A DNA stretch of 64,000 bases from Planctomycetota bacterium (GTDB lineage Bacteria > Planctomycetota > Phycisphaerae > Phycisphaerales > UBA1924): assembly GCA_033763975.1 (NCBI GenBank), contig JANRJM010000018.1, forward strand, positions 248,001 to 312,000. The letters are read 5' to 3'. The position numbers and the translations under genes were made by a program. Numbering within the stretch: position 1 is the stretch's first letter; the number at the start of each line of letters is the position of its first letter. Of this stretch, positions 20,414-28,298 are shown piece by piece. The notes below the pieces were generated by a model. The model saw only the letters and a list, made by a program, of their open reading frames with translations, made no database searches and was not told the origin of the DNA.

Positions 20414-20977
20414 ATGAACTCGATCGACGCGAACCAGCCCGAGAAGAACTACCAGGACGTCCGCGGCGAGGACGCCGTGAAGAAGATCCGCGAGGTCGTG
20501 AAGCACGCGAACAGCGGGTTCTTCTGCACGCAGCCCGCCGGCTCCGGCCCCGAGGCCGCCCGCCCCATGTACGTGCAGCAGGTCGACGACGACGGCAACC
20601 TCTGGTTCTTCAGCGCGACCGACAGCCACAAGAACCAGGAGATCGCGGCGAACCCCTTCGTGCGCCTCTACTTCCAGGGTTCGAACTCCGAGTTCCTGCT
20701 CGTCGACGGGCGTGCGGCCGTCCTGCACGACCGTGCGAAGATCGACGAACTCTGGGGGCCCATGGTCAGGGTCTGGTTCACCCAGGGCAAGGACGACCCG
20801 CGGCTCTCGCTCATCCGCGTCAGCCCGACAGGCGGGTACTACTGGGACACCAAGCACGGCATGGCCGTCGCGGGCGTCAAGATGGTCATCGGCATGATGA
20901 CCGGCAACACGCTCGACGATGGCATCCAGGGGCGCGTCGCGGTGCAGGCGCCCACGCCCCCGTCCGCGACGACCTAG
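20414..20977 (+). CDS. Pyridoxamine 5'-phosphate oxidase-fold general stress protein
   Basis: 187-residue split-barrel flavin-binding protein of the general-stress-protein-26 type. It shows IREVVKHANSGFFCT, RPMYVQQVDDDGNLWFFS, DSHKNQEIAANPFVRLYFQG and VDGRAAVLHDRAKIDELWG, the conserved order for this family. These proteins bind FMN or F420-like cofactors; B. subtilis and plant-pathogen homologues are linked to oxidative stress, but the reaction is not settled. The start has GGAGG 8 bases upstream. Neighbours (katG, DUF1801, DUF2892) also suggest stress. Confidence 0.9.
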   Translation: MNSIDANQPEKNYQDVRGEDAVKKIREVVKHANSGFFCTQPAGSGPEAARPMYVQQVDDDGNLWFFSATDSHKNQEIAANPFVRLYFQGSNSEFLLVDGRAAVLHDRAKIDELWGPMVRVWFTQGKDDPRLSLIRVSPTGGYYWDTKHGMAVAGVKMVIGMMTGNTLDDGIQGRVAVQAPTPPSATT

Positions 20978-21070
20978 CAGCCGGCTCGCACCCGCGGGCA
21001 CGGTACAGGCCGCGGGCCCCCCCGGCGGAGGCCGGGACCTCGGCGATCCGGGCCGTGGGCCCGGGTCGCG

Positions 21071-21076
21071 TACCAT
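21071..21076 (+). promoter_or_regulatory. Putative -10 element (TACCAT) of ispG
   Basis: TACCAT ends 9 bases before the ispG ATG, and no Shine-Dalgarno lies in the short space between. Transcription would begin within about 3 bases of the start codon. Confidence 0.45.
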
Positions 21077-21085
21077 CGCAGCGGT

Positions 21086-22375
21086 ATGCAGCCACGCCGC
21101 CCCACGCGCCAGGTCGTTGTCGGTGATTCCCGTGTCGGCTTCGTGAAGATCGGCGGCGGCGTCCCGTCTCGCGACGGCACGCCGACCACGCCCGCGCCCG
21201 TCTCGGTGCAGACCATGACCGCCGGCTACACGCACGACATCGACGCGTGCGTGCGCGAGATCCACAAGCTCGCCGCGGCCGGGGCCGACATCGTCCGCGT
21301 CGCGGTGCCGGAGAAGAAAGACACCGATGCACTCCGCGAGATCATCCCGCAGGTGCAAGTGCCGATCGTCGCCGACGTGCACTTTCACTTTCAGCGGGCG
21401 ATCGAGGCCGTCGAGGCGGGCGTGCACAAGATCCGCCTGAACCCCGGCAACATCCAGGACCGGGCGCAGGTGGTGGACGTGATCCGGGCGTGCAAGGCCC
21501 GCAACCTGCCGATCCGCGTGGGCGTGAACGAGGGCTCGATCATCGAGCGGCGCGACAAGCAGAAGCGCATGAAAGAGCTCGGCGCCGTCTTCAGCGAGCA
21601 CAAGCACGGGTACCTGCTCGCCATCATGATCGCCAAGCTCGAGGAATACCTCGACATTTTCTACGAGCAGGACTTCCACGACATCGTCATCAGCGCCAAG
21701 AGCATGGACGCGTCCCTCGTCGTCGACGCGTACACCGAGATCAGCCGGCGATTCGACCACCCGCTGCACCTGGGCGTGACGCACGCCGGCCCGCGCGAGA
21801 CCGGCGCCATCCGGTCCGTCGCCGCCCTCTCGGGCCTGCTGGTGCACGGCATCGGCGACACCATCCGCATCTCCTACGCCAGCGACCCGGTGTACGAGGT
21901 CGAGGACGGGCTGGAACTGCTCTACGCCCTCTCGCTGCGCCCGCGCAAGGGCGTCGACCTCATCGCCTGCCCCACCTGCGGGCGCATCCAGGTCGATCTC
22001 TTCACGCTCGTGCAGGACGTCCGCAAGGCGCTCGCATCGCAGGTGACCGTCCCCATGAAGGTCGCCGTCATGGGCTGCATCGTGAACGGCCCGGGCGAGG
22101 CCGAGGGCGCGGACGTCGCCGTCTTCGCCGGCGACCGTCGCGGCATCATCTACGTGCAGGGCGAGAAGGTCGCCAACGTGCCCGAGCCCGAGATCCTGGA
22201 CCGCCTGCTCGCCGAGTGCCTGGCCTTCCAGGGCAAGGTCATGCGGGGCGAGGCGAAACTCGGCGAAAAGAAGGTCGAGATCATCCCGCCCGACCCCATC
22301 GGCGAACTCGGCAGCGGCTACGCCAAGATCGCCAGCGGCGGGGTGCCCACGCCGCTGACGGTGCGGGGAAGTTAG
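21086..22375 (+). CDS. ispG: 4-hydroxy-3-methylbut-2-enyl-diphosphate synthase (flavodoxin)
   Basis: 429-residue GcpE/IspG of the methylerythritol phosphate pathway, converting MEcPP to HMBPP with a [4Fe-4S] cluster. Visible: substrate-barrel motifs PVSVQTMTAGYTHDIDACV, ADIVRVAVPEKKDTDAL, PIVADVHFHF, KIRLNPGNI; cluster ligands in ACPTCGRIQ and GCIVNGPGEA (two Cys plus one Cys and Glu). It is of the single large-barrel type with a C-terminal extension of about 30 residues beyond the usual end. The start lies just after a TACCAT box, suggesting a leaderless message. The 3' end is 12 bases from a convergent membrane-protein gene. Confidence 0.96.
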   Translation: MQPRRPTRQVVVGDSRVGFVKIGGGVPSRDGTPTTPAPVSVQTMTAGYTHDIDACVREIHKLAAAGADIVRVAVPEKKDTDALREIIPQVQVPIVADVHFHFQRAIEAVEAGVHKIRLNPGNIQDRAQVVDVIRACKARNLPIRVGVNEGSIIERRDKQKRMKELGAVFSEHKHGYLLAIMIAKLEEYLDIFYEQDFHDIVISAKSMDASLVVDAYTEISRRFDHPLHLGVTHAGPRETGAIRSVAALSGLLVHGIGDTIRISYASDPVYEVEDGLELLYALSLRPRKGVDLIACPTCGRIQVDLFTLVQDVRKALASQVTVPMKVAVMGCIVNGPGEAEGADVAVFAGDRRGIIYVQGEKVANVPEPEILDRLLAECLAFQGKVMRGEAKLGEKKVEIIPPDPIGELGSGYAKIASGGVPTPLTVRGS

Positions 22376-22387
22376 CGCCCCGCAGCG

Positions 22388-23071
22388 CTATCGCGTCGGC
22401 ACCACATCCTCCGCCTTCAAACCTTGCTTCACCACCGGCGTGCCCGTGCGGAGGCGCTGCGTGAGGTACCACCACACGCACAGCAGGGGCCACAGCGGGT
22501 ACGACCGCACGTGCGCCGCGACGCCATGGACGGATTCGAGCAGGAGTTCGTCGATCGGGCGGTCGTCGCGCCGGGGCAGCAGGCGCAGCTCGCTGCGCAG
22601 GTGCTGGTCGGCCTCCGCGTGCGCGAGCCACAGTTCGGTGAGCGAGCGGCCGGGCAGAATCTGGCGGACCTTGCCGCGGCGTGTCGGGAACAGCGCTCCG
22701 CCCGGCGCCGACCCCGTGGTGAGCGTGCAGCTGTTGGCATACGTGCTCACCAGGTCCGAGTAGACCTGGGCGTTGACGACGTACGCGACGAGTATCGGCC
22801 CCGTGCCCCGCGACCGCCACGTGCAGCAGACGATTCGCGGGTTGTTGGGAAACTCCGAGCGGAACGCACCGGACCACTCGAGCCCGTGCGCGTCGGCGAA
22901 CCTGGCGTGGGCCGCGGCGAGCCCCGCGATGCCGTTGACCTCGCCCTGGTCGAGCGTCGCGATCCGCCCATCGGGCGAGCCGAGCCCGCGCACCGACAGC
23001 CACGACGCGATCACGATGAGCCCGGCAAAGAACAGCGGCACGATCAGCAGCAGGTACAGCAGGTCGGTCAT
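22388..23071 (-). CDS. Uncharacterised single-anchor membrane protein
   Basis: 227 residues, not recognised. An N-terminal hydrophobic helix (LLYLLLIVPLFFAGLIVIAS) would anchor it. The rest is soluble, with AHARFADAHGLEWSGAFRSE, a Cys pair in IVCCTWRSRGTGP and an Arg-rich region with LRLLPRRDDRPIDELLLES. The codon pattern and downstream neighbour make it a genuine gene rather than a shadow. It is convergent with ispG, with a TATTCT box 10 bases before the ATG and no Shine-Dalgarno. Confidence 0.7.
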   Translation of the reverse strand: MTDLLYLLLIVPLFFAGLIVIASWLSVRGLGSPDGRIATLDQGEVNGIAGLAAAHARFADAHGLEWSGAFRSEFPNNPRIVCCTWRSRGTGPILVAYVVNAQVYSDLVSTYANSCTLTTGSAPGGALFPTRRGKVRQILPGRSLTELWLAHAEADQHLRSELRLLPRRDDRPIDELLLESVHGVAAHVRSYPLWPLLCVWWYLTQRLRTGTPVVKQGLKAEDVVPTR

Positions 23072-23081
23072 GACGCCGCGG

Positions 23082-23087
23082 AGAATA
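23082..23087 (-). promoter_or_regulatory. Putative -10 element (TATTCT), near-leaderless
   Basis: On the minus strand TATTCT ends 10 bases before the ATG at 23071, leaving a leader of about 3-4 bases. Confidence 0.35.
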
Positions 23088-23144
23088 CCGCGACGCGCCG
23101 GAAGCGTGAGGGCGTTGGAACCGCCATCGCCTCCCCGGCCGCGT

Positions 23145-24452
23145 CTACTTCCCCTGGCGCATCTGCCCCATCATCGATCGGATCATCTCGCGCATGGTCG
23201 CGGCCTGCTCCTTGCCGCCCGGCACCGCGTCGTACGCGACCGTCATGCCCGTCAGCCAGCGGGCCTCGCGGAACTCGTACCCGAAGTCCGCGACGAGACG
23301 CTTCTCCAGGTCCGGCAGGTGCCCCGCCCCGTAGAACAGCGCGATGCTCGCGTGCGTCTTCTCGCGGTCGAGCACCCGGCGCAGGTCGTCCAGCACCGCC
23401 TCGTTGCGGTCGTGGATGATCACCCGCATGAAGTCGTCCATCTCGCCCGGCATCGAACCCATCAGGTCCTCGGCCTGCGAGAGCGTCTCGATCATCATCA
23501 GCCGCATCAGCGACGACATCTGCGGGTCGCGCTCGATCATGCCCAGCAGCATGCCCGCCATCTTCGCCATCGTCGATGATCCGTCGAGCAACTGGAACAG
23601 CGGCTCGGCGCTCTCGCCCTCGCCCCCGCCCCCCAGACGCTCCTCGACCTCGTCGATCGAGAGGTCGCTGTTCCGCCAGTTCGGGCGGTTGTAGTCGATC
23701 GCCGCGAGCTGGAACTCCATGCCCAGCGCCCGCGCGAGCTGCATCTGGATGCCCTCTCCCGCGGCGTCAACCTCTGACTTGCGCAGCGGCTTCTGCGTCG
23801 AGAACCGGATATCCGCGTTCGCACCCTCGCCTCCCTCGGCGCCGTCGGCCCCGAGCGACACGATGTCGAAGCGCTGCCGCCGCGTGTCGGGCTCCAGCGT
23901 CAGAACAAGCCGCTGCGGGTTTCCCCATCCGTCCTGCATCGCGCCGCGCGCGACCTGCCCCACCTGACCCCCGACCGCGTCGACGGCGGCCTCCAGCGAC
24001 TCGGGCAGCACGGTGTTCGCTCGGCGGAACTTCGACACCATGATCGCGAGCAGACGCTGGCGCGACGCGGTGATCTTCGCCCGGGCCGCGTCGTCGCGGT
24101 CGAGCCCCGCGGCGTCGGCCTCGGGCTTCACGCCCTCGTACAAGACGAGCGACTGGGCGTCGAGAAACTCCTGCAGGCCGGCGTAGTAGGTCTTTTCGCC
24201 GATGTGGGCCGCCCCCACGAGGTGCACGATCGGCCCCTCGCCCGCCTTCGGCGCGAGCGTGCGGATGCTGATGTGCAGCTCGCGCCGGGCCCCGTCTTCC
24301 GAGTCGGTCGCGCGGACGTACCGTGACGCGGGGCCGGCGGGTTCGGCCGCCCCGGCGCCCTGCGGCGCGGGCGGCGCCTGGACCACGCCGGCGGCGGGCA
24401 GACCGAAGAGCCCCGCTCCGATCGCGAGGACGCGAAGAATCGTCGAACGCAT
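23145..24452 (-). CDS. Exported TraB/Tiki-fold protein
   Basis: 435 residues with a signal peptide (ILRVLAIGAGLFGLPAAGVV). The mature part matches the TraB/PrgY-GumN fold: GPIVHLVGAAHIGEKTYYAG, LVLYEGVKPEAD (conserved Glu), then IALFYGAGHLPDLEKRL (GxxH near the C-terminus). Tiki members are metal-dependent membrane proteases; bacterial relatives are mostly uncharacterised. An insertion at about 240-320 contains an acidic/Gly stretch and MAKMAGMLLGMIERD, unusual for the family. GGAGG is spaced 5 bases from ATG 24452. The start is divergent from an esterase gene. Confidence 0.85.
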   Translation of the reverse strand: MRSTILRVLAIGAGLFGLPAAGVVQAPPAPQGAGAAEPAGPASRYVRATDSEDGARRELHISIRTLAPKAGEGPIVHLVGAAHIGEKTYYAGLQEFLDAQSLVLYEGVKPEADAAGLDRDDAARAKITASRQRLLAIMVSKFRRANTVLPESLEAAVDAVGGQVGQVARGAMQDGWGNPQRLVLTLEPDTRRQRFDIVSLGADGAEGGEGANADIRFSTQKPLRKSEVDAAGEGIQMQLARALGMEFQLAAIDYNRPNWRNSDLSIDEVEERLGGGGEGESAEPLFQLLDGSSTMAKMAGMLLGMIERDPQMSSLMRLMMIETLSQAEDLMGSMPGEMDDFMRVIIHDRNEAVLDDLRRVLDREKTHASIALFYGAGHLPDLEKRLVADFGYEFREARWLTGMTVAYDAVPGGKEQAATMREMIRSMMGQMRQGK

Positions 24453-24552
24453 GCATACCTCCGGGGCAGTGCCCGACCATCCCGATCGACAGAGTTGTAC
24501 GCCCGAGGCGTCCGGGGCGCTGCACGCCTCGGGCACGGTGCAGCCCTCCGCG

Positions 24553-25224
24553 ATGTCGTTCGACGAGGCCGCCCGGTTCTGCGCGGGGCTCCGCAGGTCG
24601 CCCACGCCCCTGGCCCGTCCCGTCGTGGTGCTGGACGGCTGGCACTCGCCCGGGATTACCGCCTGGGGGCTCGCCCGGCGCCTGTGCGCCATGACCAGCC
24701 GACGCTGGCGCGACTTTACGTGGTCCACGTACGCCTGGGCCATCTCGCTCGAGATGGCTTGCGCCCACGCCCACAAGACCCTCGCCAAGGCCGACCTGCT
24801 CGGGCGTGAGATCGACGTCGTCGGCATCTCGATGGGCGGGCTGGTGGCCCGCGCGCTCGCGGGGGGCGTGCTGGGCGGCGGCGATGTCCGCATCCACCGC
24901 CTCTTCACCATCGCCTCGCCCCACCAGGGCGCACGCCTGGCGCGACACATCCGCCTCGATCGCGCCAGCGCCCAGATGAAGCCCGGCAGCGCCTTCCTCG
25001 CCTCCCTCGACCGCGCGCTGGGCGACGCCACGTTCCGCCTGCGCTCCTACGGCATCGGGCGCGACTGGCTCGTCGGCGCCGAGAACGTCGCCCCGCCCCG
25101 CGCCCGCGCGATCGTCGTCTCGCCCCGGGGCGTCTTCGCCCGGCGCCTCTCGCACTTCGCCAGCATCTACGACCCGCGCATCCAGGGCGACATCGCCTGG
25201 CGGCTGCGCTCGCCCGACGCGTAA
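24553..25224 (+). CDS. Alpha/beta hydrolase (esterase/lipase)
   Basis: About 223 residues. VVLDGWHSPGI gives the oxyanion loop, DVVGISMGGLVARAL the nucleophile Ser (GISMGG), FTIASPHQGARLAR a lipase-like ASPHxG motif, and LSHFASIYDPRIQGDIAWRL probably the catalytic His. No signal peptide is obvious, so it is likely cytoplasmic. The start is uncertain: ATG 24553 lacks a Shine-Dalgarno, and an in-frame ATG at 24451 overlaps the divergent TraB start codon within the palindrome ATGCAT. It is convergent with the sigma-54 activator gene, 7 bases between stops. Confidence 0.8.
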   Translation: MSFDEAARFCAGLRRSPTPLARPVVVLDGWHSPGITAWGLARRLCAMTSRRWRDFTWSTYAWAISLEMACAHAHKTLAKADLLGREIDVVGISMGGLVARALAGGVLGGGDVRIHRLFTIASPHQGARLARHIRLDRASAQMKPGSAFLASLDRALGDATFRLRSYGIGRDWLVGAENVAPPRARAIVVSPRGVFARRLSHFASIYDPRIQGDIAWRLRSPDA

Positions 25225-25231
25225 GCCCGCT

Positions 25232-26689
25232 CTAGCCCGCCAGGCGCTCGTCACCCAGCAGCCCGTGCGCCTTCATTTTCTTGTACAGCGTCGTGCGGTT
25301 GATGCCCAGCGCCTCGCTCGTGCGCTGCCGGCTCCACCCGCACGCCCGCAGCGCCCGCAGGATGATCCGGCGTTCCGGCTCGCGCAGCGCGTCTTCCAGC
25401 GTCGCGGGCGTCCAAGCCTCGTCGTCTTCCGCGAGCCGGATCGGGCCTGCCGACGCCGCGGGACGCGCCAGCAGGTGCGGGGGCAGGTCCTCGGGCTGCA
25501 CGGTCTGCCCGCGCGCGAGCACGACCGCCCGCTCGATGATGTTCTGCAGCTCGCGCACGTTGCCGGGGTAGGGGTAGCGCTGGAGCACCTCCATCGCGCC
25601 CGGGGCGAACCCCACGATCGCCCGCCCGTGCTCGCTCGCGTGCCGCTCGAGCAGGCGCTGCGCCAGCAGCGGGATGTCGCCGGGGCGTTCGCGCAGCGGG
25701 GGCAGCTCGATCTTCACGACATTCACCCGGTAGTACAGGTCCTGGCGGAACTGCCCCGACGCCACCAGCCCCTCCAGCGGCTGGTTGCTCGCGAGGATCA
25801 CGCGCACGTCGACGTCCACCGTCTGCGTCGAGCCCACGGGCTCGAACCGGCGCTCCTGCAGCACCCGCAGCAGCTTGAGCTGCATCGCCGGGCTCGCGCT
25901 GTTGATCTCGTCGAGGAAGATCGTCCCCGTGTTCGCCGCCAGGAACTTCCCACCCTTGTCCGCGTGCGCCCCCGTGAACGACCCCTTCGCGTGCCCGAAG
26001 AGCTCGCTCTCCAGCAGCGTCTCGGGGATGCTCCCGCACGACAGCTCCACGAAGGGGCGATCCCGGCGCGGGCTGTGATGGTGGATCGCGTGCGCGATCA
26101 GGCTCTTGCCCGTCCCGCTCTCGCCTTCCATCAGCACCGTCGTGCGGCTGGGCGCCACCGCCTGCACCATGTCGTACACGCGGCGCATCCGCGGATCCGC
26201 CCCGACGATGTTGTCGAGGTTGAACCGGTCGTCCAGGCGCCGGCGCAACGCCGCGTTCTCCGAGAGCAGCGCCCGCTGGCGGGCGGCCCGGGCCAGGCTC
26301 TGGCGCAGCTCCGCGTCCACGATCGGGCGGACCAGGTAGTCGCACGCCCCCGCCCGCAGCGCGTCCACCGCCGCCTCGACCGTTGCGTACGACGCGATCA
26401 TCACCACCGGCACGTCGCGGTGCCGACGCGTCAGGTCGCGCAGCAGCGCCCCGGCCCCGGCCCCGACGGCGCACAGCACCGCGTCGATCCCGCCCGCCGC
26501 GTCGCGCAGCGCCGCCAGCGCGTCGTCCGCGTCGCGCACGCACGTCGCGTCGTGCCCCTCGCGCCGCAGGAACTCGAGCGTCGACTTGCTCGCCAGGGCG
26601 TCGTCGTCGACGAGCAGCACGCGGAGCGGCGGGGTGTCGTCGTCTCGCGTCGCCTCCGCCCCGGCACGCTTCGCCGGGACGCGCTTCAC
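25232..26689 (-). CDS. Sigma-54-dependent activator with degenerate receiver domain
   Basis: 485 residues in NtrC order. The N-terminal receiver (about 23-135) has the acidic pair in LLVDDDALAS, but the expected phospho-acceptor Asp is Ala74 (IDAVLCAVGAG) and the conserved Lys is Arg121 (YLVRPIVD). The AAA+ domain is intact: Walker A GESGTGKS at 189-196, the sigma-54 contact loop GSFTGA at 236-241, Walker B TIFLDEIN and the PYPGNVRELQN motif. A Fis-type HTH ends the protein (RACGWSRQRTSEALGINRTT). It starts at a GTG overlapping the TGA of the upstream kinase (GTGA). It likely activates sigma-54 promoters by a route other than Asp phosphorylation. Confidence 0.92.
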   Translation of the reverse strand: MKRVPAKRAGAEATRDDDTPPLRVLLVDDDALASKSTLEFLRREGHDATCVRDADDALAALRDAAGGIDAVLCAVGAGAGALLRDLTRRHRDVPVVMIASYATVEAAVDALRAGACDYLVRPIVDAELRQSLARAARQRALLSENAALRRRLDDRFNLDNIVGADPRMRRVYDMVQAVAPSRTTVLMEGESGTGKSLIAHAIHHHSPRRDRPFVELSCGSIPETLLESELFGHAKGSFTGAHADKGGKFLAANTGTIFLDEINSASPAMQLKLLRVLQERRFEPVGSTQTVDVDVRVILASNQPLEGLVASGQFRQDLYYRVNVVKIELPPLRERPGDIPLLAQRLLERHASEHGRAIVGFAPGAMEVLQRYPYPGNVRELQNIIERAVVLARGQTVQPEDLPPHLLARPAASAGPIRLAEDDEAWTPATLEDALREPERRIILRALRACGWSRQRTSEALGINRTTLYKKMKAHGLLGDERLAG

Positions 26690-27534
26690 GCGGCGCCCCC
26701 GATCATGAGCCTCGCAACCCCCGGGGCCGTGGGGAACCGCACCCGCAGCACCGCGCCGCCCTCGGCGCGCCGGGCCAGCTCGATCGTCCCGCCCATTCCC
26801 TGAACCACGCTGCGCGCCACCGCGAGCCCGACGCCCGAGCCGCGGGGCTTGGTCGTGAACCCCAGGTCGAAGCAGCGGGTGGTCTCGCCGGGCGGGCCGT
26901 CCCCGTCGTCGGTGATCTCCAGCACGTACCAGTCGCGCGCGTCGCGTCCGTAGCCCATGCCCACGGGGGGCGCGTCGGCCCGCGCCGAGATCTGCACCAC
27001 GCCCGCGCGTCCCTGGCGCGCGACCGCCTCCACCGCGTTCTGCACCCCGTTCAGGATCACGGTGTACAGCGCGCCCGCCGGGAGCGAATCCACCGAGGGC
27101 CCCATCGAGGTCGACAGGCGCACCTGGCTCGCCGCCGCCAGCGGCGCCAGCACCTCCACCGCGTGCTGCACCGCCTCGCCCAGCGTCACCGGACGGGCCC
27201 GCGCGAGCGTGGGCGAGCCGATCGGGCGCGTCGCGTTCTGCATCGCGGCGTGCACGAGTTCCACCATGCGGTCGAGGCGTTCCACCGCCGCGTTGAGATC
27301 CCGCTCGACATCTCTCGCCCCGCCCCGCGCCAGCAGCGACGCGTTCCCGGTCAGTTCGCGCTTCGCGTGCTCCACGAGCGCGCGAGAACCGTCGAGCAGC
27401 GCCCGCAGCTCGCCCAGCAGGGACGAGAGGCGGTCTACCTGTCCGATCGCGGGCGCCGAGCGCTCGTCCTGGGGAGAGGGAAGGGGCATCGGCAGCAGGC
27501 ATCGGCACGCCGCCCCCGGGCCTCGCCCGCGCAT
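26686..27534 (-). CDS. Soluble histidine kinase with atypical H-box
   Basis: About 282 residues, no transmembrane segment. The HATPase_c half is clear: N-box LNGVQNAVEAVA, G1 DDGDGPPGETTR, F-box DLGFTTKPRG and G2 GSGVGLAVARSVVQGMGG. Where NtrB-like kinases have HExxNPL there is EHAKREL, retaining a His but not the acidic or Pro residues, so phospho-transfer is doubtful. It overlaps the activator gene by 4 bases, so they form a pair. The start is uncertain: ATG 27534, GTG 27552 and ATG 27489 are all in frame without a convincing Shine-Dalgarno. Confidence 0.82.
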   Translation of the reverse strand: MRGRGPGAACRCLLPMPLPSPQDERSAPAIGQVDRLSSLLGELRALLDGSRALVEHAKRELTGNASLLARGGARDVERDLNAAVERLDRMVELVHAAMQNATRPIGSPTLARARPVTLGEAVQHAVEVLAPLAAASQVRLSTSMGPSVDSLPAGALYTVILNGVQNAVEAVARQGRAGVVQISARADAPPVGMGYGRDARDWYVLEITDDGDGPPGETTRCFDLGFTTKPRGSGVGLAVARSVVQGMGGTIELARRAEGGAVLRVRFPTAPGVARLMIGGAA

Positions 27535-27613
27535 GTTGCCCGGACGCCACACCGCGCGCCGCCCGTGACGCCTGTAGCGTTGAGTCCGGTGAACACCGGG
27601 CTATCGGAACTGC

Positions 27614-28270
27614 CTACGCGCGGGTGAAGAACCTGGACTCGGTGCCCAGCACGTCCTTGAGGCGCTCGTGCGCGCGCGCCAGGAGCATGTAGACCGCGCC
27701 GGGCGAGCGCCCGATCGCGTCGGCGACTTCCTTGGCGTCGCGCCCCTCCAGATCGTACAGACGGACCACTTTCGCGTAATCCGACGGGAGTTTCGCGAGC
27801 GCACACTCCAGCGCGTCGTGGATCTCCCCGCGGTGCGCCTGCAGGCTCGGCGTGGTCAACGTCGCGCCCAGCAGTTCGACGAGCGCGACGTACGAGTCCC
27901 CCGACCCCGCCGCGTCCACGCGGTGACGCGGGTTCGGACGCTTCTGGCGCTCCAGTTCCTTGATCGCGTCGCGCAGGTTGTTCTCGGCGATGAGCGTGAG
28001 CCACGCCAGGAACGACCCCTCGTGCCGCGGCTGGAACGACGGCAGGCGCAAGAACGCCTCCAGATACGTCACCTGCATCACGTCGTCCGCGTCGACCACC
28101 GACTGCCACACCGGCGAGATCTTGCCCGCCAGGCGGGAGCGCACCGTCCCGCCGTGACGCTTCAGCAGTTCCGTCGCCGCGGTCCGATCACCCGCGACGC
28201 CCGCGGCGATCAACTCCGCATCGGTGGGCGGGGAGCCGGCCGGGGTGTGTTCGGGAGCAGGGTCTGTCAT
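27614..28270 (-). CDS. ECF-type sigma factor
   Basis: 218-residue sigma-70 family protein. Region 2 shows VWQSVVDADDVMQVTYLEAF, SFLAWLTLIAENNLRDAIKE and region 4 ALAKLPSDYAKVVRLYDLEG followed by RDAKEVADAIGRSPGAVYML. This fits the planctomycete ECF groups with a long region 2-4 linker. ATG 28270 follows AAGGA closely. It lies between the tricorn-type protease upstream (28 bases) and the kinase/sigma-54 activator pair downstream, all same strand, making a regulatory array of two different sigma systems. Confidence 0.92.
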   Translation of the reverse strand: MTDPAPEHTPAGSPPTDAELIAAGVAGDRTAATELLKRHGGTVRSRLAGKISPVWQSVVDADDVMQVTYLEAFLRLPSFQPRHEGSFLAWLTLIAENNLRDAIKELERQKRPNPRHRVDAAGSGDSYVALVELLGATLTTPSLQAHRGEIHDALECALAKLPSDYAKVVRLYDLEGRDAKEVADAIGRSPGAVYMLLARAHERLKDVLGTESRFFTRA

Positions 28271-28298
28271 GGTCCTTACCCATCTGACTCTAGCCGCC

